A stretch of DNA of 64,000 nt from an uncultured Lachnospiraceae bacterium (GTDB lineage Bacteria > Bacillota > Clostridia > Lachnospirales > Lachnospiraceae): the NCBI GenBank assembly GCA_910588875.1, contig CAJURT010000002.1:1-64000 (forward strand), in the 5' to 3' direction. The notes beneath the pieces were generated by a model that saw only the letters and a list, made by a program, of their open reading frames with translations, had not been told where the DNA came from and did not search any database. Below, piece by piece: positions 23,276 through 31,926 of this stretch. The position numbers were made by a program, and so were the translations under genes. Position 1 is the stretch's first letter, and every line of letters begins with the position of its first letter.

Positions 23276-23587
23276 CCTATGTCAGTAAGCTAAGGAATCG
23301 CGAAGCACAGCCAAGGAAATGGGGAGAGAAGCCATCGGAAATGGTTTGCGAATTTTGACTTTGCAGAGATTTAGAAGTCCTTAAATTTCTGAGTTTTGCG
23401 TTGAAACGAAAATTCACACTGTCTGAGCGCAGCGAGTTTGTGAATTTTCGTTTCGTTTTTAGCAAAAATCGGAAATTTTAGGAATTCTTGATCTCGAAAC
23501 CGGAAAAAGCAGCAAACCATTTCCGATGGTTTCTCTCCCCGTTTCCTTGGCGTACCTTTCAGAAACGCTTAACTAACTGACATTGGG
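23276..23587. repeat. Large nested palindromic MITE-like element (element D)
   Basis: Outer ends CCTATGTCAGTAAGCTAAG and CTTAACTAACTGACATTGGG. Inside them, 39-base arms (23311 region, core GGGGAGAGAAGCCATCGGAA, and its complement near 23511-23550) match at 37 of 39 positions. Innermost is a hairpin AACGAAAATTCACA / TGTGAATTTTCGTT around AGCGCAGCGA. The whole 312 bases can fold into one cruciform. The only frame inside it (62 codons, minus) is an artefact of the palindrome. No transposase is present, so it is probably mobilised in trans. Confidence 0.8.
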
Positions 23588-23594
23588 TATAAAT

Positions 23595-23822
23595 ATGAAA
23601 ACAGATACGATTGTGAAACAGGAAGGTATGAACGCTTTAATATCTAAGCTTGGATATGTAGATGCTGAAAGATTTATTGTCCTGCTATCCCGCGAGCCAT
23701 TCGATTATACCAAGTGGTGTAAGCAGCATCTCGATAATAGATTCATTGGCTTTCCTCGGCATATCGTCACCTTTCCGTGTATCATAGTGGCTTGGACACC
23801 TCTATTATACACGGAAATGTGA
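23595..23822 (+). pseudogene. Truncated small conserved protein
   Basis: From ATG 23595 the frame reads MKTDTIVKQEGMNALISKLG, then DAERFIVLLSREPFDYTKW and QHLDN. This N-terminal pattern resembles small conserved proteins often found in toxin-antitoxin style pairs. After NRFIGFP the sequence becomes hydrophobic and unrelated, so the 3' end seems replaced. It has no good ribosome site, because element D runs up to its start. Likely a dead fragment; family naming is uncertain. Confidence 0.45.
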
Positions 23823-23933
23823 ACTACCCATTGTCTAAAGCCAGTGGGATTGCGGTAGCCATTTTTTCAAATGGGATAAAGTCCATAAGTCAGCAACCAT
23901 GCCAAGCAACGGAGCATCAAGCTTGCCGCGCTA

Positions 23934-23969
23934 CATTCGCCAAATGCTCATGCAAGCACGGCACTTGAC
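23934..23969. repeat. 36-base dispersed repeat, copy 2
   Basis: Inverted relative to 13492-13527, 34 of 36 bases identical. It lies in the short gap between the truncated small gene and rubrerythrin. Confidence 0.75.
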
Positions 23970-23985
23970 TCATTACTGGCGGAAA

Positions 23986-24522
23986 TCAATAATTCTCTGC
24001 GTGAACCTCAAAATAACTCTGTGGATGGTTGCAGGTCGGGCAAACCTCCGGCACCTTTGTGCCCACCACAATGTGTCCGCAGTTGCGGCATTCCCACACC
24101 TTCACCTCGCTCTTTTCAAATACGGCTGCCGTCTCCACATTTTTCAGCAAAGCGCGATACCGTTCTTCATGATGCTTTTCAATCTCGCCCACAAGCCTGA
24201 ACTTTGCCGCAAGTTCCGGAAAGCCCTCCTCCTCTGCCGTCTTGGCAAAGTTCTCATACATATCCGTCCACTCGTAATTTTCCCCGTCCGCGGCCGCGCC
24301 AAGATTCTGCTTCGTATCTCCAATCCCGTTTAACTCCTTAAACCACATCTTGGCATGCTCTTTTTCATTGTCAGCCGTTTTCAAAAATAGACCGGCAATC
24401 TGCTCATAGCCTTCCTTTTTGGCCACGGAGGCAAAATAGGTGTACTTATTTCTTGCCTGGGATTCCCCGGCAAAGGCTGCCTCCAGATTCTTCTCTGTCT
24501 GTGTTCCTGCATACTTTGTCAT
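23986..24522 (-). CDS. rbr: Rubrerythrin
   Basis: A 178-residue peroxide-reducing protein that protects anaerobes from oxidative stress. The N-terminal ferritin-like four-helix domain has the diiron glutamates (NLEAAFAGESQARNKY, ENFAKTAEEEGFPELA, EIEKHHEERY). The C-terminal rubredoxin domain has CRNCGH and CPTCNHP for the FeS4 centre. It follows a Fur/PerR-type regulator and a rubredoxin-containing flavoenzyme in the same direction and probably belongs to that stress regulon. A 104-base gap with a hairpin separates it from them. Confidence 0.96.
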   Translation of the reverse strand: MTKYAGTQTEKNLEAAFAGESQARNKYTYFASVAKKEGYEQIAGLFLKTADNEKEHAKMWFKELNGIGDTKQNLGAAADGENYEWTDMYENFAKTAEEEGFPELAAKFRLVGEIEKHHEERYRALLKNVETAAVFEKSEVKVWECRNCGHIVVGTKVPEVCPTCNHPQSYFEVHAENY

Positions 24523-24626
24523 TTTTCTCTTTCTCTCCTTATTTATTATTATGTTATGATGTTGGGGTCAAAAGGCCGCCAAATCCCCCTGCAAGAGATT
24601 TTTTGACCTTGGGCTCCCTGTAACGC

Positions 24627-26117
24627 TCACAGCAACGGACTGCCCGCATGTGCAATATCGGTATGTTCCGAAATCTCCCCATTGATGGTGCAGAGATCCG
24701 CAAGAGACAGATCATGAATGTCCTTATGGCCGGTGATTCTCGCAAAGGTCTTTAACTCCTCCGCGGAGCACCTCAGATAATTCTCCACCCGCTTTGCGGC
24801 CGCATCCACCTGCAGTCTCTGACGCAATTTCTCATCCTGGGTAGCCACTCCCACCGGACACATTCCGGTGCCGCAGATACGGTACTGCTGACAGGCAGCC
24901 GCCACCATAACCGCCGAGGCAACCGCAACGGCGTCCGCACCCATGGCAATCGCTTTTGCAAAATCCGAGGATACCCGAAGGCCCCCTGTAATCACCAGAG
25001 CGATATCAGAATGAACCGAATCCAGATACTTTCTTGCGCGGCAGAGGGCGTAAATGGTGGGAACACTGGTGGAATCCCGCACAAGGGCAGGAGAGGCTCC
25101 CGTTGCGCCGCCCCGCCCGTCTATGGTAATGAAATCCGGTTCGGCATAGACGCAGAATTCCAAATCCCGCTCAATACGTCCGGCAGCAATCTTGATGCCG
25201 ACAGGCCTGCCCTCGCTTCTCTCCCGCAGTTCCCTCACCAGCTTCTTCAGATCATCCCTGCTGTCGATTCCGGGAAATCTGGAGGGGCTGATCACATCCA
25301 CTCCCAGAGGTTTATTGCGGATCCTGGCAATCTCAGGCGTCACCTTTCCGCCTGGCAAATGTCCTCCCATCCCCGGCTTTGTCCCCTGGCCGATCTTGAT
25401 CTCTATGGCATCCGAATTTTTCAGATTCTCGTCCGTAACGCTGTAACGGTTCGGCACATATTCAAAAATATATCGGTAGGCCGCCTCCTTCTCCTCCGAA
25501 AGGATGCCTCCCTCCCCGCTGCACATGGCCGTGCCCACTGCCGCGCTTCCCCTTGCCATGGCAATCTTGGTCTCCTTGGAGAGGGCACCAAAGGACATGT
25601 GGGAAATATAGACCGGCATGTCCAATACCATGGGCTTTTTGGCATGCTTTCCGATGACGGTTTTTAAGGACACCTCGGCATGCTCGTCCAGAGGCATGGG
25701 ATTCAGTTGCGCCCCCAGAATAAGCACATCGTCCCAGTCCGGCATCTTCATCCGGGTGCCCATGGCATCAATGGCCGACTTGCCGGTAACCGCCATCTCG
25801 TGAATCTCTTTCATGTACCGGTAATCACTGTCCCGCCTCCTGGTCTCCTCAGGATATCTTAAATCCAGACCCCCGGCACCCACAAATGCAGACTGCTTCC
25901 CGGATTCTGCCTGGCCGGAAACTGTCTTTCCCGGCGCTGACATCCTGGGCTCTGACGCTTCTGACGCTGACTTTTCAGACGCTGATTTTTCAGGCGCTGA
26001 CGCAGTGAACTTTTCCGGCGGCTGTTTGCAGACCGGACATTCCGTTAATGCGGAAAACGGCTTGCCTTCCTTTTCCTCATCGTACACATACCCACAGATA
26101 CTGCATTGATAAATCAC
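24627..26117 (-). CDS. Rubredoxin-fused glutamate synthase-type FMN oxidoreductase
   Basis: A 496-residue protein. The GTG at 26117 overlaps the TGA of the upstream regulator (GTGA) and is preceded by GGGGG. Residues 1-36 form a rubredoxin-like domain (CSICGYVYDEE, CPVCKQ). A low-complexity linker rich in Ser-Ala-Glu follows. The rest is the FMN-binding glutamate synthase barrel (GQGTKPGMGGHLPGGKV, DGRGGATGASP) with a 3Fe-4S-type cysteine set in CQQYRICGTGMCPVGVA. The glutaminase domain is absent. Its partner and true electron acceptor are unknown. Fusion to rubredoxin, with PerR and rubrerythrin as neighbours, suggests a redox role in oxygen or peroxide defence rather than bulk glutamate synthesis. 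Confidence 0.85.
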   Translation of the reverse strand: MIYQCSICGYVYDEEKEGKPFSALTECPVCKQPPEKFTASAPEKSASEKSASEASEPRMSAPGKTVSGQAESGKQSAFVGAGGLDLRYPEETRRRDSDYRYMKEIHEMAVTGKSAIDAMGTRMKMPDWDDVLILGAQLNPMPLDEHAEVSLKTVIGKHAKKPMVLDMPVYISHMSFGALSKETKIAMARGSAAVGTAMCSGEGGILSEEKEAAYRYIFEYVPNRYSVTDENLKNSDAIEIKIGQGTKPGMGGHLPGGKVTPEIARIRNKPLGVDVISPSRFPGIDSRDDLKKLVRELRERSEGRPVGIKIAAGRIERDLEFCVYAEPDFITIDGRGGATGASPALVRDSTSVPTIYALCRARKYLDSVHSDIALVITGGLRVSSDFAKAIAMGADAVAVASAVMVAAACQQYRICGTGMCPVGVATQDEKLRQRLQVDAAAKRVENYLRCSAEELKTFARITGHKDIHDLSLADLCTINGEISEHTDIAHAGSPLL

Positions 26118-26494
26118 GGTAATACCCCCTTTTCCTTTTTTTCTCTGCATTTGGGGCAGAGATAGAATACCTTTAAATCATAAGACAGAATTCCTTCTCC
26201 CAGCTGTCTTTCCAAATCTCTGGTCATATCCTCAAAGGTTATGTCGGATAATGCCCCGCATCTCTTACATACCAGGTGATCATGCCTGCGGATTTTGTCA
26301 TAGCGATCCGGTGAGCCTTCGATAGACAGCTTCCGTATCAGTCCCTTTTGGCACAGGGTATTCAGGTTATTGTATACAGTCGCCTGAACCACCTTCGACT
26401 CTTCCTTTTTCAATTCTAAAAAGATCTGCTCTGCCGTCATATGCGCCTCGAACTGATTGACCAATTCCCATATCCGTTTTGCGTACCAGGTCAC
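26114..26494 (-). CDS. Fur-family regulator, PerR-like
   Basis: A 126-residue metal-dependent repressor. Winged helix (TAEQIFLELKK..., VVQATVYNNLNTLCQKGLIRK), metal-site residues in RRHDHLVCKRCG and a C-terminal CPKC. The two CxxC pairs build the structural zinc site of PerR/Fur. The GTG at 26494 is used: AGGAGG lies 8 bases before it. A perfect TTAGAAT-N-ATTCTAA palindrome overlaps its promoter, so it most likely represses itself and the downstream oxidative-stress genes and is released by peroxide. Confidence 0.9.
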   Translation of the reverse strand: MTWYAKRIWELVNQFEAHMTAEQIFLELKKEESKVVQATVYNNLNTLCQKGLIRKLSIEGSPDRYDKIRRHDHLVCKRCGALSDITFEDMTRDLERQLGEGILSYDLKVFYLCPKCREKKEKGVLP

Positions 26495-26512
26495 ATTTTA
26501 GCCTCCTTATTT

Positions 26513-26555
26513 TTAGAATTATTCTAATTATAATATTTTATCTTTCGTTTGTCCA
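26513..26555 (-). promoter_or_regulatory. Promoter with PerR box
   Basis: On the minus strand TGGACA (26550-26555), 17 bases and TATAAT (26527-26532). Overlapping and following the -10, TTAGAAT-T-ATTCTAA (26513-26527) is a perfect 7-1-7 palindrome that matches the PerR box layout (TTATAAT-N-ATTATAA). Confidence 0.85.
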
Positions 26556-26581
26556 GAGCATAAAATGAATTTTAGGTAATT

Positions 26582-26902
26582 TCATTTTTTCTTGGAAAAT
26601 TTCTCCTTTGCAAAATCATAGTCCATCTCCACAATCCCGCCTGCCCCCGGACGTTTTGGCGCAGACCCAAACATCCTCACAAACGTATCCCTGTGAACCC
26701 CCAGATTCACCCGGTAAATCCCTGGCCTGTCCAGCTTGGATCCTTTGTCATTATCGCCGTCCTTCTCCTTGACCGTCAGTATGTATACGCCCCGTTTCCG
26801 CACATGGCCAGGATTATAAAAAATTCCTTTTTCTCCCCAACTCTCCATGAGGATACTTCCCTCCATATTTTCCAGGCAATACGTTAAAATATCTTGTTCC
26901 AA
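26582..26902 (-). CDS. DUF6194-family protein, C-terminally short
   Basis: 106 residues: EQDILTYCLENMEGSILMES, KGIFYNPGHVRKRGVYILTV and PGIYRVNLGVHRDTFVRMFG match my recollection of DUF6194 proteins, which are about 150 residues. Here the protein stops soon after MDYDFAKEKF, so some 40 C-terminal residues seem to be missing. The first codon is TTG with only a poor ribosome site. Function of the family is unknown. It may be a decaying gene. Confidence 0.55.
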   Translation of the reverse strand: MEQDILTYCLENMEGSILMESWGEKGIFYNPGHVRKRGVYILTVKEKDGDNDKGSKLDRPGIYRVNLGVHRDTFVRMFGSAPKRPGAGGIVEMDYDFAKEKFSKKK

Positions 26903-26962
26903 TTATCTTTTCAAAACTTGTGTTTAATTGTAAAATAGAGAAAAGTCTTCTGAGGTGAAAAA

Positions 26963-27841
26963 ATGTCTCTTATCAATGATCTGAAAAATGCATCACAGCT
27001 TACGGAACGGGAAAAAGATATTCGATCTTATTTTCTTAGCCATCCGGAGTATATTGTCAATATGTCCTGCCGGAATATCGGAGAGGCTACCTTTACCAGT
27101 GCCTCATCTGTCACCCGTTTTTGCCAAAAATTTGGCTGCAAAGGCTACCCGGATTTTAAACTGCGCTTTCTAAGCGATGTAAAAAGCGGGCAGCTTTTGG
27201 ACGATCCTGCTTCTGTGCAGTTATCCGAGCGGGAAAATATGGCAACGCTTCTGAAAAAAGTCAGTGACGCACAGGCACAGGCTTTAGATGCAACCCAAAA
27301 GGCTCTCTCCCTCTCTCAACTGTTGCGGATCAAGAGACTTTTACTGGAACATCCCTATATTGACTTTTATGCCTATGACACCAACATACACCTGGCCCGC
27401 TACGCTGGCAGCCAATTTTTCCACGCCGGAAAAATTGCCGCTGTCTACTCAGAAACGGATATTCAGGTTCTAAATACGCTCATTTCACCAGCAGGACATC
27501 TGGCTGTCCTCATCAGTCACACAGGTGAAAATTTTAAGTTGATTGAATTAACCCGGTTACTGCGTCGGAATGGAACAAAGACAATCATTATCACCTCAGG
27601 GAAAGAAACTTCGCTGGGAAAGATGGCCGATGAATTTCTATATGCCCCGCGTCCTGCTACCATTGGCGAGGTGGAAACCGATAAATTATCTATCCCTACC
27701 TTTTTCACCGCAGCCAAATATTTGCTGGACTTATTGTTCTCTATTGCATTTAGCGCACAGTATGCAGAAAATATGTCCCTGAATCATCGCTATGACACCA
27801 TTGGCGCAGCTACTTTTTGGGGATTGAATGAATCTCGCTGA
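26963..27841 (+). CDS. MurR/RpiR-family transcriptional regulator
   Basis: A 292-residue regulator: N-terminal RpiR helix-turn-helix (LTEREKDIRSYFLSHPEYIV, NIGEATFTSASSVTRFCQKFG) and a C-terminal SIS sugar-phosphate-binding domain (LAVLISHTGENFKLIELTRLL, KTIIITSGKETSLG). It precedes and faces the same way as the beta-glucoside PTS and 6-phospho-beta-glucosidase genes. It probably senses a phosphorylated glucoside and represses that operon through the ATGAAA-N5-TTTCAT dyad found in between. GAGGTG precedes the ATG. Confidence 0.92.
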   Translation: MSLINDLKNASQLTEREKDIRSYFLSHPEYIVNMSCRNIGEATFTSASSVTRFCQKFGCKGYPDFKLRFLSDVKSGQLLDDPASVQLSERENMATLLKKVSDAQAQALDATQKALSLSQLLRIKRLLLEHPYIDFYAYDTNIHLARYAGSQFFHAGKIAAVYSETDIQVLNTLISPAGHLAVLISHTGENFKLIELTRLLRRNGTKTIIITSGKETSLGKMADEFLYAPRPATIGEVETDKLSIPTFFTAAKYLLDLLFSIAFSAQYAENMSLNHRYDTIGAATFWGLNESR

Positions 27842-27887
27842 TTTTTGAATGCCTGCCGCATAAAACAAAATGATTCCTTTTTGACAT

Positions 27888-27904
27888 ATGAAATGAATTT
27901 TCAT
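27888..27904. promoter_or_regulatory. ATGAAA-N5-TTTCAT operator candidate
   Basis: A perfect 6-5-6 palindrome between the RpiR gene and the PTS operon, 59 bases upstream of the -35 box. Its position suits RpiR binding; the link is inferred. Confidence 0.5.
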
Positions 27905-27962
27905 CCAAACTGTAAAAAAACATACTTTTTTTGCAAAGCTTCACCAACTGTTCCTCCAACCC

Positions 27963-27991
27963 TTGCGGCAGGACTCTTTATCGTGTAAGAT
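27963..27991 (+). promoter_or_regulatory. Promoter candidate of the beta-glucoside operon
   Basis: TTGCGG (27963-27968), 17 bases, TAAGAT (27986-27991), then a 60-base leader to the PTS start codon. Confidence 0.55.
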
Positions 27992-28060
27992 AACACCAAC
28001 TAAGCGGCAGCCGCATTGTTCCCGACGGGGAGCGTACAAATTTAATTTGGAGGAAAAAAT

Positions 28061-29956
28061 ATGGCATCCACAAAAGTCCGCGATTACGCCAAATTGGCCG
28101 CCGATATCAAGGAACAGATCGGCGAAGGCAATATCATCAGTGCTACCCACTGTGCCACCAGGCTTCGCCTGGTATTAAAGGAATCTCCTTCTAAAGATGT
28201 TACCAAACGTATTTCTGAAATGCCTGCTGTTATTCAGGTAGTGGAAAAGGGGGGCCAGTACCAGATCGTCATTGGTACTCATGCCAAAGACGTCTATGAG
28301 GAACTGACCAAGATCATGAAAATGGATGAATCCGCTCAAACAGAAGTGAAGCAGGGGATCTTTGCCCGGATTATTGCCACAATGTCAGCAGTGTTTGCCC
28401 CCTTTGTCTATATTCTGGCTGCTGCCGGATTAGTGCAGGGTGTATTGATTATCATCACTCAGTTTGCTCCCGCTTTTACCGAAACAGGCACCTATGCTGT
28501 ACTCAATTTTATTTCCTGGACGCCCTTTACTTTCTTGCCTGTTATGATTGCAGTAACGGCTTCCAAGCACTTCAAGTGCAATACTTACATAGCGATGTGG
28601 TGTTGTCTGGCTTTGGTCAACGCCGATTGGGGTGCTATTGCGGCCCGGATTGCCGGAGGTGAGGTTGTGAGGTTCCTGGCATTTCCCATGGCGCAGACTA
28701 CCTATACATCTACCGTCCTGCCGCCGTTGTTTTTGGTTCTGGTGTTAGCCGGCCTGGAGCATTTTCTGGATAAACGCCTGCCTGATGTATTGAAAGCTAT
28801 CGGTACGCCTTTCCTGTGCGCCATCATTATGGTTCCGCTTACCATTCTGATAATTGGCCCCATCTCTGATGCGGCGGCCAACGGTATTGCTGTAGCATAC
28901 AACTATCTGGCTCATACAGTTCCTGCTATTGCCGGCGCTTTGGTCGGCGGCATTTGGGAAGTATTTGTTATTTTCGGTGTTCACTGGGGCGTTACCCCTA
29001 TGAATATTGCCAATTTCAGTGCCAACGGCTGTGACACTTTTCAGGCTTTCCAGACCTGCGCCGTTGTTGCTCAGGCTGCTGCCTGCTTCGGCGTTGTGAT
29101 GAAAACCAAAAGGCAGGAAATGAAGCGGGTTGCTTTTTCATCGGGACTGACCGGTGTGTTTGGCATTACGGAACCGGCTATTTACGGTGTGACTTTGAGA
29201 CTGAAGAAACCCTTTATCTGCGGCTGTGTCGGCGGCGCCATCGGCGGGGCTATCATCAGTCTGTTTGGCACCCAGTATTACGCCTATGCGGGTCTGCCCG
29301 GCCTGCTTACCACAGTAAACGCTATCAGTGACACAAATCCGGTGTCTTTCCCTGGCATGATGATTGGCACCCTGGCTACCATTGCAATCACTATCGGTCT
29401 GGTTATGATTGTAGGCTGTGATGAAAAAAACCAGGCTGCTGCTCCTGTGGACGAAGAACCGGAGGTACCTGGTTCAGTAGACAAAGCTGTTTCCGTAACT
29501 GAAACCATCACGGTATACGCTCCCCTGAGCGGCCAGGTCAAGGCTCACACTGCAGTCAATGACCCCACTTTTGCGACGGGTATTTTAGGGCAGGGTGCGG
29601 CGATCATCCCTGCGGAAGGCAAGTTGTACGCCCCCTTTGACGGCACGGTATTTAATGTGACGGATACCAGGCACGCTATCAGTCTGATCGGTCCTGCCGG
29701 GATTGAGATGATTATTCATATCGGTTTGGATACGGTGGAACTGGCAGGCAGATGTTTCTCTTCAAAAGTCAAGGACGGGGATACCGTAAAGGCAGGCGAA
29801 CTGCTTATTGAATTTGACTTAGATGAGATTAAAAAGAAGTATGACACCATCACTCCTGTTCTGGTGACGAACGCGGATAACTATTCTGCGATAGAATTAC
29901 TGAAAGATGGTGAGATTGTTCAGACAGGCGAACCTATTCTGCGTGTGAAGCGCTGA
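28061..29956 (+). CDS. bglF: Beta-glucoside PTS transporter EIIBCA
   Basis: A 631-residue three-domain PTS permease that imports and phosphorylates beta-glucosides. The N-terminal EIIB has its phosphocysteine in ISATHCATRLRL (about residue 30). The EIIC membrane domain follows (about 100-450; GVHWGVTPMNIANFSANG, FGITEPAIYGVTL). The C-terminal EIIA has its active His in EMIIHIGLDTVEL. The full set of domains makes it self-sufficient apart from HPr. GGAGG is 7 bases before the ATG. The gene is directly followed by 6-phospho-beta-glucosidase, which supports the substrate assignment. Confidence 0.95.
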   Translation: MASTKVRDYAKLAADIKEQIGEGNIISATHCATRLRLVLKESPSKDVTKRISEMPAVIQVVEKGGQYQIVIGTHAKDVYEELTKIMKMDESAQTEVKQGIFARIIATMSAVFAPFVYILAAAGLVQGVLIIITQFAPAFTETGTYAVLNFISWTPFTFLPVMIAVTASKHFKCNTYIAMWCCLALVNADWGAIAARIAGGEVVRFLAFPMAQTTYTSTVLPPLFLVLVLAGLEHFLDKRLPDVLKAIGTPFLCAIIMVPLTILIIGPISDAAANGIAVAYNYLAHTVPAIAGALVGGIWEVFVIFGVHWGVTPMNIANFSANGCDTFQAFQTCAVVAQAAACFGVVMKTKRQEMKRVAFSSGLTGVFGITEPAIYGVTLRLKKPFICGCVGGAIGGAIISLFGTQYYAYAGLPGLLTTVNAISDTNPVSFPGMMIGTLATIAITIGLVMIVGCDEKNQAAAPVDEEPEVPGSVDKAVSVTETITVYAPLSGQVKAHTAVNDPTFATGILGQGAAIIPAEGKLYAPFDGTVFNVTDTRHAISLIGPAGIEMIIHIGLDTVELAGRCFSSKVKDGDTVKAGELLIEFDLDEIKKKYDTITPVLVTNADNYSAIELLKDGEIVQTGEPILRVKR

Positions 29957-29981
29957 GACAGTAGGAAGGAGAGATGTTTTT

Positions 29982-31424
29982 ATGAGTTTACCCAGCAATT
30001 TTCTATGGGGAGGTGCGGTATCGGCCCACCAGCTGGAGGGCGCCTGGAATGAGGACGGAAAAGGAATCAGCGTTTCGGACGTTCTCACTGGAGGAAGTTC
30101 CGGCGTACTCCGTCAGATTACAGATGGCATCCTGCCTGGTGAACATTACCCGAATCATGAGGGTATTGATTTCTACCACACATTTCGGGAGGATATTGCA
30201 CTGATGGCGGAGATGGGGTTTCAGTGTTTCCGCACATCTATAGCCTGGACCCGCATTTTCCCCAATGGGGATGACATGGAGCCTAATGAGGCAGGGCTCA
30301 AATTTTATGATGAGTTATTTGATGAGTTATTAAAATATAATATCGAGCCGGTGGTCACCCTTTCTCATTTTGAGATGCCCTACCATCTCGCCAGACATCA
30401 TAATGGCTGGCTGAGCCGATACACTCTGGATTGTTTTGTCCGCTATGCTTCTACCGTTATGGAGCGCTATAAGGATAAAGTCAAATACTGGATGACCTTC
30501 AATGAGATCAACAACCAGAGTAATACCGCTGCCGATATCTTCGGCTGGACCTGTTCCGGGGTTCGCTTCTCTCAGTGTGAGCGGCCCCAGGAGGCTATGT
30601 ATCAGGCAGTCCATCACCAATTTGTAGCAGGGGCATTGGCGGTGATAAAAGGGCATGAGATTAACCCGGATTTCAAGATTGGCTGTATGTGTGCCTGGGT
30701 TCCTTTTTACCCCTATTCCTGTAACCCTGACGACATCATGACTTCGGTTGAATGTATGCATGAACGGTTCTATTTCTCCGATGTCCAGGTTCGGGGACAT
30801 TATCCCGCTTTCGCCAAAAAAGAGTGGGAGAGGAAGGGCTATCAGATCCATATGGAACCAGAGGACGAAGATATCCTGGTCGCAGGCAAGGTGGACTACA
30901 TCGGTTTCAGCTATTATATGTCCAATGCAGTCAAGGCAAATGTGGTCAAGGATACCAAAGCCAGTCTGGACGGCAGTTCTCCGAACTCAGTGCCTAATCC
31001 CTATGTGAATAAGAGCGACTGGGGCTGGCAGATCGATCCGGTAGGCCTGCGTTATTCTTTGGTTACGTTGTATGAGAGGTATGAGATCCCTCTGTTTATT
31101 GTGGAAAACGGCTTTGGCGCTATTGACACGCTGGAAAAGGATGGTTTCTGTCATGACCCCTATCGCATAGACTATCTGAAAGCACATATTGAACAGATGA
31201 AGAAGGCAGTGGAGGAAGATGGCGTAGAATTGATGGGCTATACCCCCTGGGGCTGCATTGATCTGGTATCCTTTACTACCGGCGAACTGAAAAAGCGGTA
31301 CGGGTTTATCTATGTGGATAAAAATGACGATGGAACCGGCAGCAAAAACCGATATAAAAAGGACTCCTTTGCCTGGTTTCAAAAGGTGATTGCATCCAAC
31401 GGAGAGGATATGGAAAGCTGGTGA
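29982..31424 (+). CDS. bglA: GH1 6-phospho-beta-glucosidase
   Basis: Splits the phosphorylated glucoside delivered by the PTS into glucose-6-phosphate and the aglycone or glucose. The 480-residue family 1 barrel has the acid/base Glu175 in MTFNEIN and the nucleophile Glu in IVENGFGAID (about residue 370). The N-terminal signature FLWGGAVSAHQLEGAW is intact. It lies 25 bases after the PTS gene in the same operon. No terminator was found before the second toxin-antitoxin candidate that follows. Confidence 0.95.
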   Translation: MSLPSNFLWGGAVSAHQLEGAWNEDGKGISVSDVLTGGSSGVLRQITDGILPGEHYPNHEGIDFYHTFREDIALMAEMGFQCFRTSIAWTRIFPNGDDMEPNEAGLKFYDELFDELLKYNIEPVVTLSHFEMPYHLARHHNGWLSRYTLDCFVRYASTVMERYKDKVKYWMTFNEINNQSNTAADIFGWTCSGVRFSQCERPQEAMYQAVHHQFVAGALAVIKGHEINPDFKIGCMCAWVPFYPYSCNPDDIMTSVECMHERFYFSDVQVRGHYPAFAKKEWERKGYQIHMEPEDEDILVAGKVDYIGFSYYMSNAVKANVVKDTKASLDGSSPNSVPNPYVNKSDWGWQIDPVGLRYSLVTLYERYEIPLFIVENGFGAIDTLEKDGFCHDPYRIDYLKAHIEQMKKAVEEDGVELMGYTPWGCIDLVSFTTGELKKRYGFIYVDKNDDGTGSKNRYKKDSFAWFQKVIASNGEDMESW

Positions 31425-31529
31425 AAACCGATATGCCAATCCTCTTTTGTGACATAGGAAAAATCTCTATTAGCTCGCCCTATCGCAAAATTGCTCCTGG
31501 CTTCGCTTATCGGGAAATGAATTTCCCTA

Positions 31530-31558
31530 TTGACTTCACCCTGACAAAATGCTATGAT
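31530..31558 (+). promoter_or_regulatory. Promoter of the antisense RNA (copy 2)
   Basis: TTGACT (31530-31535), a 17-base spacer and TATGAT (31553-31558). Most of the spacer is shared with copy 1 (TTGACTTCA...AAAATGC). Confidence 0.7.
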
Positions 31559-31564
31559 GAATTT

Positions 31565-31677
31565 GTAATAGAAAAAGGCGGCGATGTAGCTGCCGCTTTT
31601 CGTGGACTACTGATTGCTTAAGCAATCTTCATCCGACCCATCAGGAGCCGCCAAGCAAGCTGATGGGTCTTTTTCTG
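31565..31677 (+). ncRNA. Antisense antitoxin RNA candidate (copy 2)
   Basis: An RNA starting at about 31565 would cross the 3' end of the small minus-strand gene and stop at GACCCATCAG (31635-31644) / CTGATGGGTC (31660-31669) plus TTTTTCTG, inside that gene. Layout, terminator arms and length (about 113 bases) match copy 1, although the flanking DNA is unrelated. Confidence 0.65.
31571..31600 (-). terminator. Terminator of the toxin-like mRNA (copy 2)
   Basis: On the minus strand AAAAGCGGC pairs with GCCGCCTTTTTC, seven bases past the stop codon of the small gene, as in copy 1. Confidence 0.7.
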
Positions 31678-31801
31678 TCTGTTCCCTGCGCCGATTTATG
31701 TAAGATTTATACTTCTCGGTCAAAGTGGTAATGCCTACAAGGCTTCCCACAATGCCTGCAAAGATACTCACAACACGGCTCATGATGTCTAAAATACCCA
31801 C
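31607..31801 (-). CDS. Small hydrophobic protein, putative type I toxin (copy 2)
   Basis: A 64-residue protein with a GTG start 9 bases after AGGAGG. One membrane helix (VVSIFAGIVGSLVGITTL) is followed by TEKYKSYINRRREQTEKDPS and an acidic tail (DGSDEDCL). Length, start position and residue pattern match copy 1 at 10284-10478. The C-terminal codons double as the antisense RNA terminator. Upstream, the leader shares GCACTCCCTATTTGG and ACACCAGAGAAAGGAGG with copy 1. It is a toxin by analogy with type I systems, not by recognised homology. Confidence 0.65.
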   Translation of the reverse strand: MGILDIMSRVVSIFAGIVGSLVGITTLTEKYKSYINRRREQTEKDPSACLAAPDGSDEDCLSNQ

Positions 31802-31926
31802 AGACCCGATCCTCCTTTCTCTGGTGTTTACACACCTGCGGCACTGGTATAACCTAAATTAAGCCAGTCCCGGAGGTGCGTATTCTCCAAATAGGGAGTG
31901 CTGCCCGCTTTCTCTGATATAAGACT

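Noticed and set aside
23277..23465. 62-codon minus-strand frame inside element D
   Set aside because: Produced by the palindrome itself, with no ribosome site and no protein-like composition.
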